From: Myxococcales bacterium | Lineage (GTDB): Bacteria > Myxococcota_A > Polyangia > Polyangiales > Polyangiaceae | Assembly (NCBI GenBank): GCA_903642325.1 | Contig: CAHJWM010000011.1 | Span: 1 to 64,000 of the forward strand | Length of the DNA stretch: 64,000 nucleotides | Reading direction: 5' to 3' | Shown: piece after piece, positions 18,623 through 27,952 of the stretch | How positions within the stretch are numbered: position 1 is the stretch's first letter | Layout: the number at the start of each line of letters is the position of its first letter | Position numbers and translations under genes: made by a program | The notes under the pieces: model-generated | Told to the model about the DNA's origin: nothing | What the model saw: the letters and a program-made list of their open reading frames with translations, nothing else | The model's database searches: none

Positions 18623-19753
18623 TCATGCCGCGCGTGGCAGCTCCGGGCCGGAATTTTCAGTGAGCACACGGGTTGCTCCTTCGGCGTCGTCGACGGCTTC
18701 GAAAACCGGTCGCAAGTGCGGCCCCCGGCCGAGCTCGCCGAAGGCGCCGCTCGCGGCGAGGGCGCGGGCGCGCGGGCCGTCGAGCACGAAAAAGACGTCG
18801 TGCAGGCCATCGCCAATGGGCGCATCGATCACGTCCACGATCATGCCGCGATCTACGTGCAGTTCTTCGCTGCCGCGTTGAATCAACACGCGTTTGTCGG
18901 TGATGAGGTAGCGGGTGTGCTTGGCCGCGTAGCCTTGGCGGATGACCGCGTCGTAGACCACGTAGCAGCCGACCGCGAACACCAGCAGCACGGCCAATGA
19001 CAGCCCGAAGGTCAGCGCGGCGAACGGGAAGGACAGCACCGGCAGTCCGCCGTGCGCTACTCGTTGCAGTGCCGGAATGCCATCCTCGACCATGCGCGAG
19101 GCACCCAAAAATAGGCACCCACCAATGCCGAGCAGGCCCCATTCGCGCTGTCCGTGCGGAAGATAGGCGCGAAGCTGTGGATGGCGGCGCGCCGACCAAA
19201 TCACACGCTCCCCGTGATCCAGGCGCTGCGCGAGCGGCCGCTCGGCATGCTGGCCCGCGGGGGCGATGGCCTCGGCGCCGCGTACAATCGCCCAAACGCG
19301 GTCGGGAGCGCGCACGCCGTAGAGCTTCAGCATCAGGCGTCTGCGCAGCGCCCCCGTGGGCACTGCGCGCACCAGCTCCAAGTCGCCGGCGTTGCGGTCC
19401 GAGTCACTCCAAAAGATACGTGCAAAGCTTATCGCCTGACGCTCGATGCTCCGTCGGAACGGGCCGAAGTAGGCGATCACGTGCTGGTCGGTGATCACAT
19501 AGCGAGCGTTCCTCAGCCACCGCCGCGGAACTTCGCGCACCGCGACGCCGAGCGCCGCGCACCAGACCGAGAACAGCATCGGACCCGCCGGCGCGCGCCG
19601 CAGCGCCAGTGCGATCACGATCGCAAAGCTCAGCGAAATGGCCGATAGGACGAAGAGCACGAAGCCGGCCCCGCGGGCGAGCGCTGGGGGTGCGAGCACG
19701 GTCGGACTAGACGTCCAAACGATACGTTCACCGAACAAGGGGTCTCTCGCCAC
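18623..19753 (-). CDS. Membrane protein with two bacterial PH-like domains
   Basis: The 376-residue chain has two halves. Each has hydrophobic membrane segments (about residues 25-75 and 205-275) followed by a bPH-type strand: RYVITDQHVIAYFG and RYLITDKRVLIQRG. The repeat suggests internal duplication. Such bPH2/YdbT-like proteins sit in the inner membrane with the PH-like fold in the cytoplasm; their role is poorly known. The start is GTG 19753. Confidence 0.7.
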   Translation of the reverse strand: MARDPLFGERIVWTSSPTVLAPPALARGAGFVLFVLSAISLSFAIVIALALRRAPAGPMLFSVWCAALGVAVREVPRRWLRNARYVITDQHVIAYFGPFRRSIERQAISFARIFWSDSDRNAGDLELVRAVPTGALRRRLMLKLYGVRAPDRVWAIVRGAEAIAPAGQHAERPLAQRLDHGERVIWSARRHPQLRAYLPHGQREWGLLGIGGCLFLGASRMVEDGIPALQRVAHGGLPVLSFPFAALTFGLSLAVLLVFAVGCYVVYDAVIRQGYAAKHTRYLITDKRVLIQRGSEELHVDRGMIVDVIDAPIGDGLHDVFFVLDGPRARALAASGAFGELGRGPHLRPVFEAVDDAEGATRVLTENSGPELPRAA

Positions 19754-19880
19754 GTGGTCGTCTCACCAAACTCAGTGTCTGCACTAAGTTGCGCTGCCCC
19801 ACGCGCTTCGTCCAGGGATCAGGCGTAGTGCCGCTGGAACGCGCTCGGGGATCCGGATTCCGCTCGAGTTTCCGAGGCCC

Positions 19881-20981
19881 TCAGGAGCTGGAGGGCGCGA
19901 CGAACACGACCTCCACGCGGGCGTTGCGCTCACTTGCGCCGGGCCGGGCGGGGTCCAGCACTGGCAGCGCGGCTCCCGCGGCCTCGGCCGAAACATTGGG
20001 CGCGCCGGACTTTCGCAGAGCCTCGGCGACGGCGGCGGCTTGCGCGGCATCACGCGTCGACGCATTCCCTTTGGCGCCGTGCACGACCAGAAGCAGGGGA
20101 AATTGCGGATGGGCTTTGGCGACTTTGCCGAGCGTGTCGAGCTCGGTCGAGGCGACCACGTTCAATTGGTCTCGGCTGTCGAATAAAGCGCGCATGGTGA
20201 TCACGACGCCGCGGTCATCGCGGAAGGGCAGCAAGTTGGAGGCGCTGAGCTCGGCAAGCAGCGCGTCGGTGACGCCAGCGGCGGGATTTTTTTGGGTCGC
20301 GGGCCGCCTGGCGAGGGTGAGCTCTTTCAGACAGCCGCTCCGCACCGCGACGGCGTCATCGATCGGCGCTGGCGGCGCGGCAAGCTTACCGCTCAAGTCA
20401 CTCACTTTAGCCAAAAGGGGAGACACGCTTTCACGATTGGGCTCCAAAAGACGCGCTGATAAACACAGGAGCTTGGCTTGCGTGAGCAGGGCTTTGACCG
20501 CGGCGGCGCGCGCAGCCTCTCGTTCGGCGGACGCGGGCGCGCTCACCGGCAAAGGCTCGGCGTCTCGCGCGACCTTGAGCCGCGTCTCCAGGGTCTCCGC
20601 TTCCAGCAGAAAGCGCTGCTGTTGCGCGTCGAGCTCGGTTTGCTGCGCCCGGGCTTTGCTTGCGCGAGCTTGCTCGTCTGGCAGACTTGCCCGAGCGCGA
20701 GCCAAGCGCGCTTGCACGGTCGCGCGCGTGTATGCGGCCAGCGCTTGCTCACTCAAGATCTGAGCCGATACTACATTGTCATTGCGAAACGCTTCTTCCG
20801 CGTGCACCCGGCGGAGCTCCGCATCGGCGTACGCTTGCGGCGCGGTCTTGGCCGCTTCCTGCACCGCCGCGCTGGCCCGGGCCGACTCGACCTCTCGCAT
20901 GATCTCGGGGCGCGGCGTTGGGGCGCAGGCGCCGGCGCCCAGAACGCAAAGCGACGAGGCAAACCGAAGAAATGGCTTCAT
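19881..20981 (-). CDS. Lipoprotein with coiled coil and C-terminal OmpA-like domain
   Basis: The signal peptide ends at a lipobox-like GAGAC. An Ala/Glu/Arg-rich helical region of DUF4398 type (residues 25-150) is followed by an OmpA-like region with FDSRDQLNVVASTELDTLGKV and the final NARVEVVFV. OmpA domains bind peptidoglycan non-covalently, so it probably links the outer membrane to the wall. The first codon overlaps the stop of the next gene upstream by 4 bases, showing a two-gene operon. Confidence 0.75.
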   Translation of the reverse strand: MKPFLRFASSLCVLGAGACAPTPRPEIMREVESARASAAVQEAAKTAPQAYADAELRRVHAEEAFRNDNVVSAQILSEQALAAYTRATVQARLARARASLPDEQARASKARAQQTELDAQQQRFLLEAETLETRLKVARDAEPLPVSAPASAEREAARAAAVKALLTQAKLLCLSARLLEPNRESVSPLLAKVSDLSGKLAAPPAPIDDAVAVRSGCLKELTLARRPATQKNPAAGVTDALLAELSASNLLPFRDDRGVVITMRALFDSRDQLNVVASTELDTLGKVAKAHPQFPLLLVVHGAKGNASTRDAAQAAAVAEALRKSGAPNVSAEAAGAALPVLDPARPGASERNARVEVVFVAPSSS

Positions 20982-21511
20982 TGCTTGCGCCCTGCGGGTT
21001 TGGTGCCGACTGCGGGCTTAGTGGCGACTGGCTTGACAGAAGTGGGCTTGGCGGCCGCGGGCTTCTTCGTGACGTCCAACTGGTTCTCATTGGCCAGGTT
21101 TTGCTCGGCGCGCCCCTTACGCGCGATCGTCTGCTCGATGAGCGCTTGAGTGCGCACGGTCTTTTGCTCGAGGTCCGTGACGGATTTTTGCAAATCCGTG
21201 AGCTGCTTTTCGGCGGCTGCGGCCCGTACTAAGTCATCGGCAACTTGGGCCCAAGTCAGAGCGAGCGCGTAGAGCTCTGTCGCGTGTTGCAGATCGCCCG
21301 CGCCTCGCGCGTTTTGAGCGCGCTGCCGTGCGGCATTGGCTTTGGTCACCGGGTCCCGCACCACGCTCCGCGTCTCCGGTGCGGCGAGCTTGCTCAGAAG
21401 CCGCTCGGTCTCGGCGGCAGGATCCGGGCCGGCCGCGCGCGACGAGCCGTTGAACCCGAGCATCGTGAGCGTTAATGAGGCGAGAGCCGCCTTGAATCGG
21501 GCGCGTTTCAC
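20978..21511 (-). CDS. Exported coiled-coil protein with Lys/Pro/Ala tail
   Basis: The 177-residue protein has a signal peptide ending at SSRAAG. Long helical heptad-like segments follow (ARQRAQNARGAGDLQHATEL; KQLTDLQKSVTDLEQKT). The C-terminus has repeated KPxxxKP units, a spacer often used to cross the wall. It is translated just ahead of the OmpA-like lipoprotein and likely works with it. No enzyme motif is present. Confidence 0.6.
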   Translation of the reverse strand: MKRARFKAALASLTLTMLGFNGSSRAAGPDPAAETERLLSKLAAPETRSVVRDPVTKANAARQRAQNARGAGDLQHATELYALALTWAQVADDLVRAAAAEKQLTDLQKSVTDLEQKTVRTQALIEQTIARKGRAEQNLANENQLDVTKKPAAAKPTSVKPVATKPAVGTKPAGRKQ

Positions 21512-21628
21512 GAGCGCACGAAGCCACGTGCCAGCGCCGGGGTCAAGGCGCCTGGCGCTCGAGGCGTCAAGCCTCTCGTCCCGACCGCGGGCTCGCGCTA
21601 TACGCTGCTTTCAATAGGAGAGAGCACA

Positions 21629-22096
21629 ATGACGCAGCGGTCGAGGGCGAGCTGGGACGAGTACTTCATGGCCATCGCGCGCGTGGTAGCTACGCGGTCG
21701 ACCTGCGATCGTAAACATGTCGGAGCCGTGATCGTGCGCGAGAAGATGATCCTGACCACGGGTTACAACGGCTCCATTCGCGGCCTCAGCCATTGTGACG
21801 ACGAAGGCCACATGATGGAAGACGGTCACTGCGTACGCACTGTACACGCCGAAGCCAACGCCATCGTGCAAGCGGCCCGCAATGGTGTCCGGCTCGACGG
21901 CGCGGACATTTACGTGACGGCATCGCCCTGCTTCGGGTGTTACAAACTGATCGCAAATAGTGGGCTCACGCGCATCGTGTTCGGCGAGTTTTATCGGGAC
22001 GCGCGGATCTTCGAGCTCAGTGAGAAGCTTGGCATCAAGTTGGATCACTTGCCCATCGATGGCGTGCCGCGCGAAGTAGCCGAGCCGCGAGCCTGA
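21629..22096 (+). CDS. Deoxycytidylate (dCMP) deaminase
   Basis: The zinc-binding deaminase motifs are HAEANAI (His73, Glu75) and PCFGC (Cys101, Cys104). Family-specific features are TCDRKHVGAVIV, TTGYNGSIRGLSHC and VRTVHAEANAI. The enzyme converts dCMP to dUMP, feeding dTMP synthesis; ComEB-type proteins share the fold. AGGAGAG at 21616-21622 precedes the ATG. The gene converges on the next gene with 10 bases between stops. Confidence 0.9.
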   Translation: MTQRSRASWDEYFMAIARVVATRSTCDRKHVGAVIVREKMILTTGYNGSIRGLSHCDDEGHMMEDGHCVRTVHAEANAIVQAARNGVRLDGADIYVTASPCFGCYKLIANSGLTRIVFGEFYRDARIFELSEKLGIKLDHLPIDGVPREVAEPRA

Positions 22097-22104
22097 TCAG
22101 GCTC
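22089..22104. terminator. Palindrome shared by two converging genes
   Basis: GAGCCTGATCAGGCTC is a perfect 16-base palindrome covering the dCMP deaminase stop and ending three bases before the other gene's stop. Its symmetry would let it form the same stem in both transcripts. No T-run follows. Confidence 0.35.
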
Positions 22105-22106
22105 GA

Positions 22107-23525
22107 TCAGGGCAGTGCCACCGGCGCCGCAACGTACTTGGCAACGGCGTTTTTGAACTGGTCGCCATCGCTGGTGATGTAGGTTTGGTTGGCGGCGCCC
22201 GTGCCGAAGGTGACGCCCAAGCCGCCCGCGTCGACGAACTCCTGCACATGGGAGAAGATGTAGTGAACGCGGTTGTCTCGATAGTGGCCAGGCGTGCCGC
22301 CCTTGTTCGAGCTGGGTGCCCCGAACGGGACCTGCCACCAGATCATGGGTAGGCCCACTCCGCTGGATATGGCCTTCGACCAGGCCAGGTAGTCATGGAA
22401 GTTGGGGCTCGTTGCGTTGCTCTCGTCCCAGTAGAAGCTGCCGCCTCGCATACAGCTGGGGTCGACGGCGGCCTCGAAGCACCCGGCGTCGCGATCAAGC
22501 ATATCGGAGAAGACGACGTCCGCTTGATCGGCGCCGATCTTCTTCAGAAAGGTGACGACGGCGTTCGGGCTCGGCGCCGCCCACTGGGAGGCGTGAAAAC
22601 CAATGACCACCTTGGGCGCGTATTTGCGAGCGAGGTTTACGAGACAATGCCCCATACCGACCAAGTCGTTGCTGAGGCCAGCGCAGTCCGGTGCGTTGGC
22701 TGTGACGTTGACTTTCATCGAGGTCGGGTCCTCCTTCGATTGCTGTTCGGCGTAGGCCCAGAAGTCAGGCTCGAGGTGCACGACGGCGGGCTTATTGAAG
22801 ACGGCCAGACGCTGGAAGAGCAGCTTGACGTCGTCCCAATAACCCTTTTCGAATACGTCATTGGTCAGCCCGGACAGGTTGCCGTCGCCGGTTGCGGCCA
22901 TCGCATATAGCGTAAACATCGGTACGGTGCCTTTGGCGGCGGCGCTGTCTGTCAAGATGTTCACAAAAGCGCCGCCTGCATTCCAGTCCTTCCAGCTGCC
23001 CCAGGACTTGTCGGCGTTCAGGTACGCAACCAGGTATGCATAGTGCAAATCTAGCGTGGAACCGAGGGTGTACGCGCCATCCGTGCTGTGGTCGTTATTT
23101 AGATCATTGCCCATGCCGATCATGAACTTTGCCGGTCGACCGAGCTTGGCGGCAACTTTTGCCGCGCTGCTGGTACCGGCATTCGAGCCGACGCTGCTCG
23201 TCCCGCCGCTCGTGCTGAGGCTGCCAGAACCGCCGCTCGAACTGACACTGCCCGAACCCCCGCTCGTGCCCGTGCCTGCGCTGCTCGTGCCCGTGCCTGC
23301 GCTGCTCGTGCCCGTGCCCGCGTCTGCGCCGCTCGTCCCCGCGCTGCTCGTGGCGGCGTTGCTAGACCCGGCGAATGGCACCGAGCCAGAGCCCGCGCTG
23401 TTGCTGAGCCCGCCGCCAATCGCGGTGTCTCCACCCGACGCCGCTCCCTTGGGGGCGCTCGAGCCACAACTTACGATCACGCCGAGCGCTGAGCCAACCG
23501 CCAGAGATCTTGAGCATCGAATCAT
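22107..23525 (-). CDS. Lipoprotein with TIM-barrel glycosidase-like domain
   Basis: The lipobox is GVIVSC, followed by about 110 residues of Ser/Gly/Ala/Thr repeats (SAGTGTS units). The domain of about 340 residues has barrel-like strands: KFMIGMGNDL, AYLVAYLNADKSWGSW, TVPMFTLYAM, VVHLEPDFWAYA, KVVIGFHASQW and LPMIWWQVPFG. The Glu-Pro-Asp in HLEPDF and the WWQVPFG strand resemble glycoside-hydrolase barrels, but no family is certain. A 13-base palindrome (CATTGGCCCAATG, 23523-23535) covers the start codon. Confidence 0.65.
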   Translation of the reverse strand: MIRCSRSLAVGSALGVIVSCGSSAPKGAASGGDTAIGGGLSNSAGSGSVPFAGSSNAATSSAGTSGADAGTGTSSAGTGTSSAGTGTSGGSGSVSSSGGSGSLSTSGGTSSVGSNAGTSSAAKVAAKLGRPAKFMIGMGNDLNNDHSTDGAYTLGSTLDLHYAYLVAYLNADKSWGSWKDWNAGGAFVNILTDSAAAKGTVPMFTLYAMAATGDGNLSGLTNDVFEKGYWDDVKLLFQRLAVFNKPAVVHLEPDFWAYAEQQSKEDPTSMKVNVTANAPDCAGLSNDLVGMGHCLVNLARKYAPKVVIGFHASQWAAPSPNAVVTFLKKIGADQADVVFSDMLDRDAGCFEAAVDPSCMRGGSFYWDESNATSPNFHDYLAWSKAISSGVGLPMIWWQVPFGAPSSNKGGTPGHYRDNRVHYIFSHVQEFVDAGGLGVTFGTGAANQTYITSDGDQFKNAVAKYVAAPVALP

Positions 23526-23747
23526 TGGCCCAATGTTACTCCTACTGACGCGCAGAGGGGTTTCTTTCGAGTCCTTCGGTGTCGCGGCAGCGCCCGCGTT
23601 CCAGCGCGATCAATGTCCGCACCGGAAGTGGGACAAGGTGAGCGCTGCGGCGCGAGCGATCGATATCGCGAGTTTTTCTGAAAATTTCCGTGGCTCAGCG
23701 AGCGTCGATTTGACAGCCCACACGCGCTCTGTCCGGATCGGGGTGGC

Positions 23748-25037
23748 ATGACGAAGGCGAGCAAAATTCTAATCGTTGGCTCCGGCGGCCGAGAGCACGC
23801 GCTCGCCCTGCGGCTGCTGGCGTGTGCGAGTGTAGGCGAGGTCTTGGTGACGCCGGGCAATGCCGGGACCGAAGCCAGCAGAGTAACTGGAAAGCTGCTG
23901 CGTTCTGCCGCGGGCGATGCACTCGAAGTCGCAGCTCGGGCGTCGCCGGACCTTGTCGTAATCGGGCCCGAGGTGCCGCTGTGCGAGGGTCTCACGGATC
24001 GTCTGATTGCCGCTGGCCATGCGGTGTTCGGCCCTACCCAGCGCGCAGCCCAGCTAGAGGGCTCGAAGGCCTTCATGAAGCGCTTCGCCGCGCGCCATCA
24101 CATTCCAACTGGCCGCTTTCACGTCGTGACCGACATGGCCGCGGCCGAGCGGGCAATTTACGATTTTCCTGCACCTCCGGTGATCAAAGCCGATGGCCTC
24201 GCGGCCGGCAAAGGCGTAGTCGTCGCCGAGACCCACAGAGGGGCCTTGGCCGCCGCGAGCGGCATGTTGAGCGGCGCGGCCTTCGGGGCAGCTGGTCGGA
24301 CCGTCGTGATCGAGGAACGCGTGCAGGGCGCCGAAGCGAGCATGCACGCGATTTGCGACGGCGAGCGCTTCGTGCTTCTGCCTGCCGCTCAGGATCATAA
24401 ACGGATCTTCGACGGTGACCGCGGCCCCAACACCGGTGGCATGGGTACGTATGCGCCTGCGCCACTCGTGACCCCCGCGCTCGAACGGCGCATTCGCCGC
24501 GAGGTCTTCGAGCGCGCGCTGCAAGGCATGAAGGCGGATGGCCATCCCTTCCGCGGCGTGCTGTTCGCCGGCTTGATGATCACCGCGGGAGGAGATTTGT
24601 CGCTGCTCGAGTTCAACGTGCGCTTCGGCGATCCGGAAACGCAGGTGCTGATGGCCGTGCTCGAGGGCGACGTTGCCGAGGCCCTGTCCGCGGCGTCGCG
24701 CGGCGAGCTGCAACCCGAATTGCTGCACGTTTCCCGCGACCACGCCGTGTGCGTGGTGCTAGCCGCGGCCGGGTATCCTGACGCTCCTCGCACCGGTGAC
24801 GTCATCACGGGCCTGGGCGACGCCGAGAGTGTAACCGGAGTCACGGTCTTTCATTCGGGCACGAAGCTGCAGGGTAGCCAGGTCGTCACCTCCGGCGGGC
24901 GCGTGCTCGGGGTGACCGCGCGCGGCGCCACTCTCGATGAAGCCCATGAGCGCGCCTATCAGGCGGCCGAGTTGATCCGATTCGAGGGCCGCCAGTTCCG
25001 GCGCGACATTGCTGCGCGCGCCTTGGGTTCGAGCTGA
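23748..25037 (+). CDS. purD: Phosphoribosylamine-glycine ligase
   Basis: PurD makes GAR from phosphoribosylamine, glycine and ATP in purine synthesis. The 429-residue ATP-grasp protein shows VGSGGREHALALRL, TPGNAG, KAFMKRFAARHHIPTG, KADGLAAGKGV, LLPAAQDHKRIFDGDRGPNTGGMG and FNVRFGDPETQ. The domain order and length are normal. TTGACA at 23710-23715 is a possible -35, but a convincing -10 is absent. It is coupled to tsaC by a one-base overlap. Confidence 0.97.
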   Translation: MTKASKILIVGSGGREHALALRLLACASVGEVLVTPGNAGTEASRVTGKLLRSAAGDALEVAARASPDLVVIGPEVPLCEGLTDRLIAAGHAVFGPTQRAAQLEGSKAFMKRFAARHHIPTGRFHVVTDMAAAERAIYDFPAPPVIKADGLAAGKGVVVAETHRGALAAASGMLSGAAFGAAGRTVVIEERVQGAEASMHAICDGERFVLLPAAQDHKRIFDGDRGPNTGGMGTYAPAPLVTPALERRIRREVFERALQGMKADGHPFRGVLFAGLMITAGGDLSLLEFNVRFGDPETQVLMAVLEGDVAEALSAASRGELQPELLHVSRDHAVCVVLAAAGYPDAPRTGDVITGLGDAESVTGVTVFHSGTKLQGSQVVTSGGRVLGVTARGATLDEAHERAYQAAELIRFEGRQFRRDIAARALGSS

Positions 25038-25657
25038 TGTCATCCGAGATCGATCGCGCGTTGGCTCATTTGGCCGCCGGTGGCGTGGTGGCGGCTGCGA
25101 CGGAATCATTTTTCGGTTTGCTGGCAGACATCGGCAATCAACGCGCCCTCGATACGCTGTTTGCTTTGAAGCCGCGTGGCGCCGACAAGGGCGTACCAAC
25201 CCTGTTGCCCTCACGGGCCGCGTGGCGCGCACTGCTCGCAGGCGAGATCCCGCCGCTCGCACAGGCCTTCGCCGAGGCGCTATGGCCTGGCGCGTTGAGC
25301 ATCGCATTGCCAGCCGCCCCCGCCGTTTCGACTCGGGTGGCGCTCGGCGGCAGCCTGGCGCTCCGCCTGCCAGGGGCGTCGCCTGCAGCCGAGCTGGTAC
25401 GCCGCCTGGGCCGACCACTCAGCGCAACGAGCGCGAACCTGCCGGGCCAACCACCGGCGACGAGCGCGGCTTCGGTCAGCGCAACGTTCGCGCAGGCCAT
25501 CGCGCAGGGCGTATTGCTCGTCGTGGCGGGTGAAAGCCCGGGCGGGGCGCCATCCACGGTCGTCCAGGTCAGCGAAACCGGTTACGCAGTGGCGCGGGCG
25601 GGCGCGATCGCAATCGCGGAGCTCGAATCAGTCGCGAAACACGCCGGCTTTGCTTGA
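25037..25657 (+). CDS. tsaC: L-threonylcarbamoyladenylate synthase (YrdC/Sua5 family)
   Basis: The YrdC fold makes threonylcarbamoyl-AMP for the t6A37 modification of ANN-decoding tRNAs. Motifs are GGVVAAATESFFGLLADI (binding loop), LFALKPRGADKGVPTLLPS and RPLSATSANLPG (the S-x-T-SAN block). The 206-residue length fits TsaC without the Sua5 extension. ATG 25037 shares its A with the purD stop codon. Confidence 0.9.
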   Translation: MSSEIDRALAHLAAGGVVAAATESFFGLLADIGNQRALDTLFALKPRGADKGVPTLLPSRAAWRALLAGEIPPLAQAFAEALWPGALSIALPAAPAVSTRVALGGSLALRLPGASPAAELVRRLGRPLSATSANLPGQPPATSAASVSATFAQAIAQGVLLVVAGESPGGAPSTVVQVSETGYAVARAGAIAIAELESVAKHAGFA

Positions 25658-25718
25658 CGCGACGCAGCACTGGCGCTAGCTCGAGTGCCGCGCGGCTCAG
25701 GCCCGCTTGGAGGAGACC

Positions 25719-26798
25719 ATGGCTCGAGTAATCAATTTCAATGCAGGCCCAGCAGCCCTTCCGTTGGGCGCTCTCGAACGTGCTCAAAAGGAGCTGCTCG
25801 ACATCGAGGGCAGCGGCATGAGCGTGATGGAACATTCCCATCGCGGTAAGGTTTACGAGGCGGTTCACAACGAGGCGATCGCGCTCGTGAAAGAGCTGAT
25901 GAACGTCAGCGACGACTACGACATCTTGCTCTTGCAGGGTGGTGCCAGCCAACAGTTCGCCGTGGTGCCGATGAACCTTTTGGCGCAAGGCAAGAGCTCG
26001 GACTACGTGATGACCGGCGCGTGGTCGCAAAAGGCCTACAAAGAAGCGAAGGTCTTGGGTACTGCGCGCGTGGCTGGCACGACGGAAAAGGACAAGAAAT
26101 TCTCGCGCATTCCCAAGCAGAGCGAGCTCGAGCTGGATCCGAACGCGGCGTACGTCCACATTACCAGCAACAACACCATCTTCGGCACGCAGTTCCAGGA
26201 ATTCCCGGACACCGGCACGGTGCCATTGATTGCCGACATGTCATCGGACATTGCCTGGCGCCCGATCGACGTCTCCAAGTTCGGACTGATCTACGCGGGC
26301 GCGCAGAAAAACCTCGGCCCCTCGGGTCTCGTGGTCGTCATCGTGCGAAAGGACTTGGTCGAGGCGGGCAGGAAGGACATCCCCGTCATCTTTCAGTACC
26401 GCACCCATGTCGAGAACAACTCGCTGTACAACACGCCGCCCACATTCTCGGTGTACATGCTGCGCAACGTTCTATCCGAGGTGAAAGCCAACGGCGGGCT
26501 TAGCGCGATGGAGAAGCTGAATCGCGAGAAGGCCGGTCTTTTGTACGAAGCCATCGACGCCCGCTCGGACGTCTTTGCTTGCCCGGTGGACAAAGATTCC
26601 CGTTCCTTCATGAACGTCGTCTTCACGCTCAAAACGCCCGAGCTCGAGACGGAGTTCTTGGCGGAGGCCAAAAAGCTGAAGATGGAGGGCCTGAAGGGCC
26701 ACCGCTCCGTCGGCGGCATGCGCGCTTCTATATACAACGCCGTGCCCCGTGAAGGCGTGGCCACGCTCGCGGACCTGATCAAAAAATTCAAGGCCTGA
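25719..26798 (+). CDS. serC: Phosphoserine aminotransferase
   Basis: SerC converts 3-phosphohydroxypyruvate to phosphoserine. Class V features are [59 protein letters not shown] and [10 protein letters not shown] with the PLP lysine. The end [15 protein letters not shown] binds the phosphate. GGAGGAG at 25709-25715 fixes ATG 25719 (359 residues). The partner serA lies 5.3 kb away on the other strand. The following 269 bases (26799-27067) hold no supported gene, only a short ACTCCG-rich run. Confidence 0.97.
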   Translation: MARVINFNAGPAALPLGALERAQKELLDIEGSGMSVMEHSHRGKVYEAVHNEAIALVKELMNVSDDYDILLLQGGASQQFAVVPMNLLAQGKSSDYVMTGAWSQKAYKEAKVLGTARVAGTTEKDKKFSRIPKQSELELDPNAAYVHITSNNTIFGTQFQEFPDTGTVPLIADMSSDIAWRPIDVSKFGLIYAGAQKNLGPSGLVVVIVRKDLVEAGRKDIPVIFQYRTHVENNSLYNTPPTFSVYMLRNVLSEVKANGGLSAMEKLNREKAGLLYEAIDARSDVFACPVDKDSRSFMNVVFTLKTPELETEFLAEAKKLKMEGLKGHRSVGGMRASIYNAVPREGVATLADLIKKFKA

Positions 26799-27067
26799 AC
26801 CGCTCGCTCGAGCTCGAAGATTGCGGTGCGCGTCTCGGTGATCCGAGCGCGCGCCGCACGTGGTCTACTTGGTCACCGACTTTGACGGCCTGGTGGCGCA
26901 GGGGCTAGCCTTCACCGCTCTTCTCAACCCAACCCACGGACGCCTTTGCCTCGCCTCCGACTCCGACTCCGACTCTCGTACGAGGAGCTCGACTTGAAAC
27001 GAGGCGAGCAGAAGAGGGCGCGGCTAGGCACAGGCACTGGCCCGCAAATACTGCGCGATTTCGGGGG

Positions 27068-27814
27068 ATGAGGCACTCTCTCAGCTACGGCCAGCGGGAG
27101 ATCGACCTGCCCGAAGGCCAGGTCGTGATCGGGCGCGGTGCCGATTGCCAGCTTTCTTTGGACGACCCGCTAGTCTCGCGCAATCACGCGACGCTCAGCG
27201 TTACATCGGAAGCGGTAGTGATCGCCGACCTCGGCAGCAGGAATGGCGTGCGTGTGAATGGTGATCGCATCGAGAGCCAACGCGCGCTTTCGAACGGCGA
27301 CCAGATCACCATCGGTAGCCAAGTGCTGACCATCAGGTCACGACGTGAGCTCGCTGCGGAAACATTGATCCAAGTACCAACCGAGCGCGCGGCGACGTTC
27401 GGCCTGCTCGGCATCTTGGCGGACAAGGCGCTCGCCATGGGCAAAGGCGAGGAGGCGGAAAAGCTGATGTTCGAGCAGCTCGACCAAATGCTGGTGGACG
27501 TGCAGCGCGGTGTGAACGTTCCGTTCGAGACGACGGAGCGCGCCTGTGATTACGCGCTCAGACTGGGCAGCGCGACGAGCCACGGTCGCTGGGTCGACTA
27601 TATCTTTCGCCTTCACCGTGCGCTCGGCCGACCCTGCCCGGCGCCGGTCGTCGATGAGCTCTACACGCTGCTCCGCAAAGTAAAGGCCGTGAACTTAACC
27701 GTGCTCCGAGATTATTTGGACGCTTTGCGCGACTTGTCGGGCAGCTTTGGGCCTGCCGACCGCTTCCTGCTCAGTCGAATCGAAGGCCTCGAGCAGCTTG
27801 CAGCTGCAAAATAG
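27068..27814 (+). CDS. FHA-domain protein with helical C-terminus
   Basis: The FHA domain fills residues 1-95: VIGRGADCQLSL, SRNHATL and DLGSRNGVRVNG, the phosphothreonine-binding Gly-Arg, Ser-Arg-Asn-His and Asn-Gly positions. The remaining 150 residues are helical and unrecognised. FHA proteins read Ser/Thr kinase signals, plentiful in myxobacteria. Its last 41 residues recur, diverged, just downstream at 27830-27952. Confidence 0.85.
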   Translation: MRHSLSYGQREIDLPEGQVVIGRGADCQLSLDDPLVSRNHATLSVTSEAVVIADLGSRNGVRVNGDRIESQRALSNGDQITIGSQVLTIRSRRELAAETLIQVPTERAATFGLLGILADKALAMGKGEEAEKLMFEQLDQMLVDVQRGVNVPFETTERACDYALRLGSATSHGRWVDYIFRLHRALGRPCPAPVVDELYTLLRKVKAVNLTVLRDYLDALRDLSGSFGPADRFLLSRIEGLEQLAAAK

Positions 27815-27829
27815 GCGCCTGGTCGTCAC

Positions 27830-27952
27830 GTGAACGTGCTCGCGCTCAGGGCTTATCTTTCAAGGCTCCACGCCCCGGCGCCCCCGTATGGACCGAGCGA
27901 GCGTTTTGCGCTCCAGCCACTCGAAGCCCTGGAGCGCTTGGCAACGATGAAG
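27830..27952 (+). pseudogene. Diverged duplicate of the FHA protein's C-terminal 41 residues
   Basis: Read from GTG 27830, this stretch gives NVLALRAYL...GPSERFAL...LEALERLA..MK, which aligns without gaps to the FHA protein's last 41 residues (coded 27689-27811); I count 18 identities. After the matching Lys the frame reads into Arg-rich shadow with no stop until 28085. It overlaps the 3' end of the DUF721 gene on the other strand. A remnant of a tandem duplication or a deleted paralogue is most likely; a short expressed protein is possible. Confidence 0.6.
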
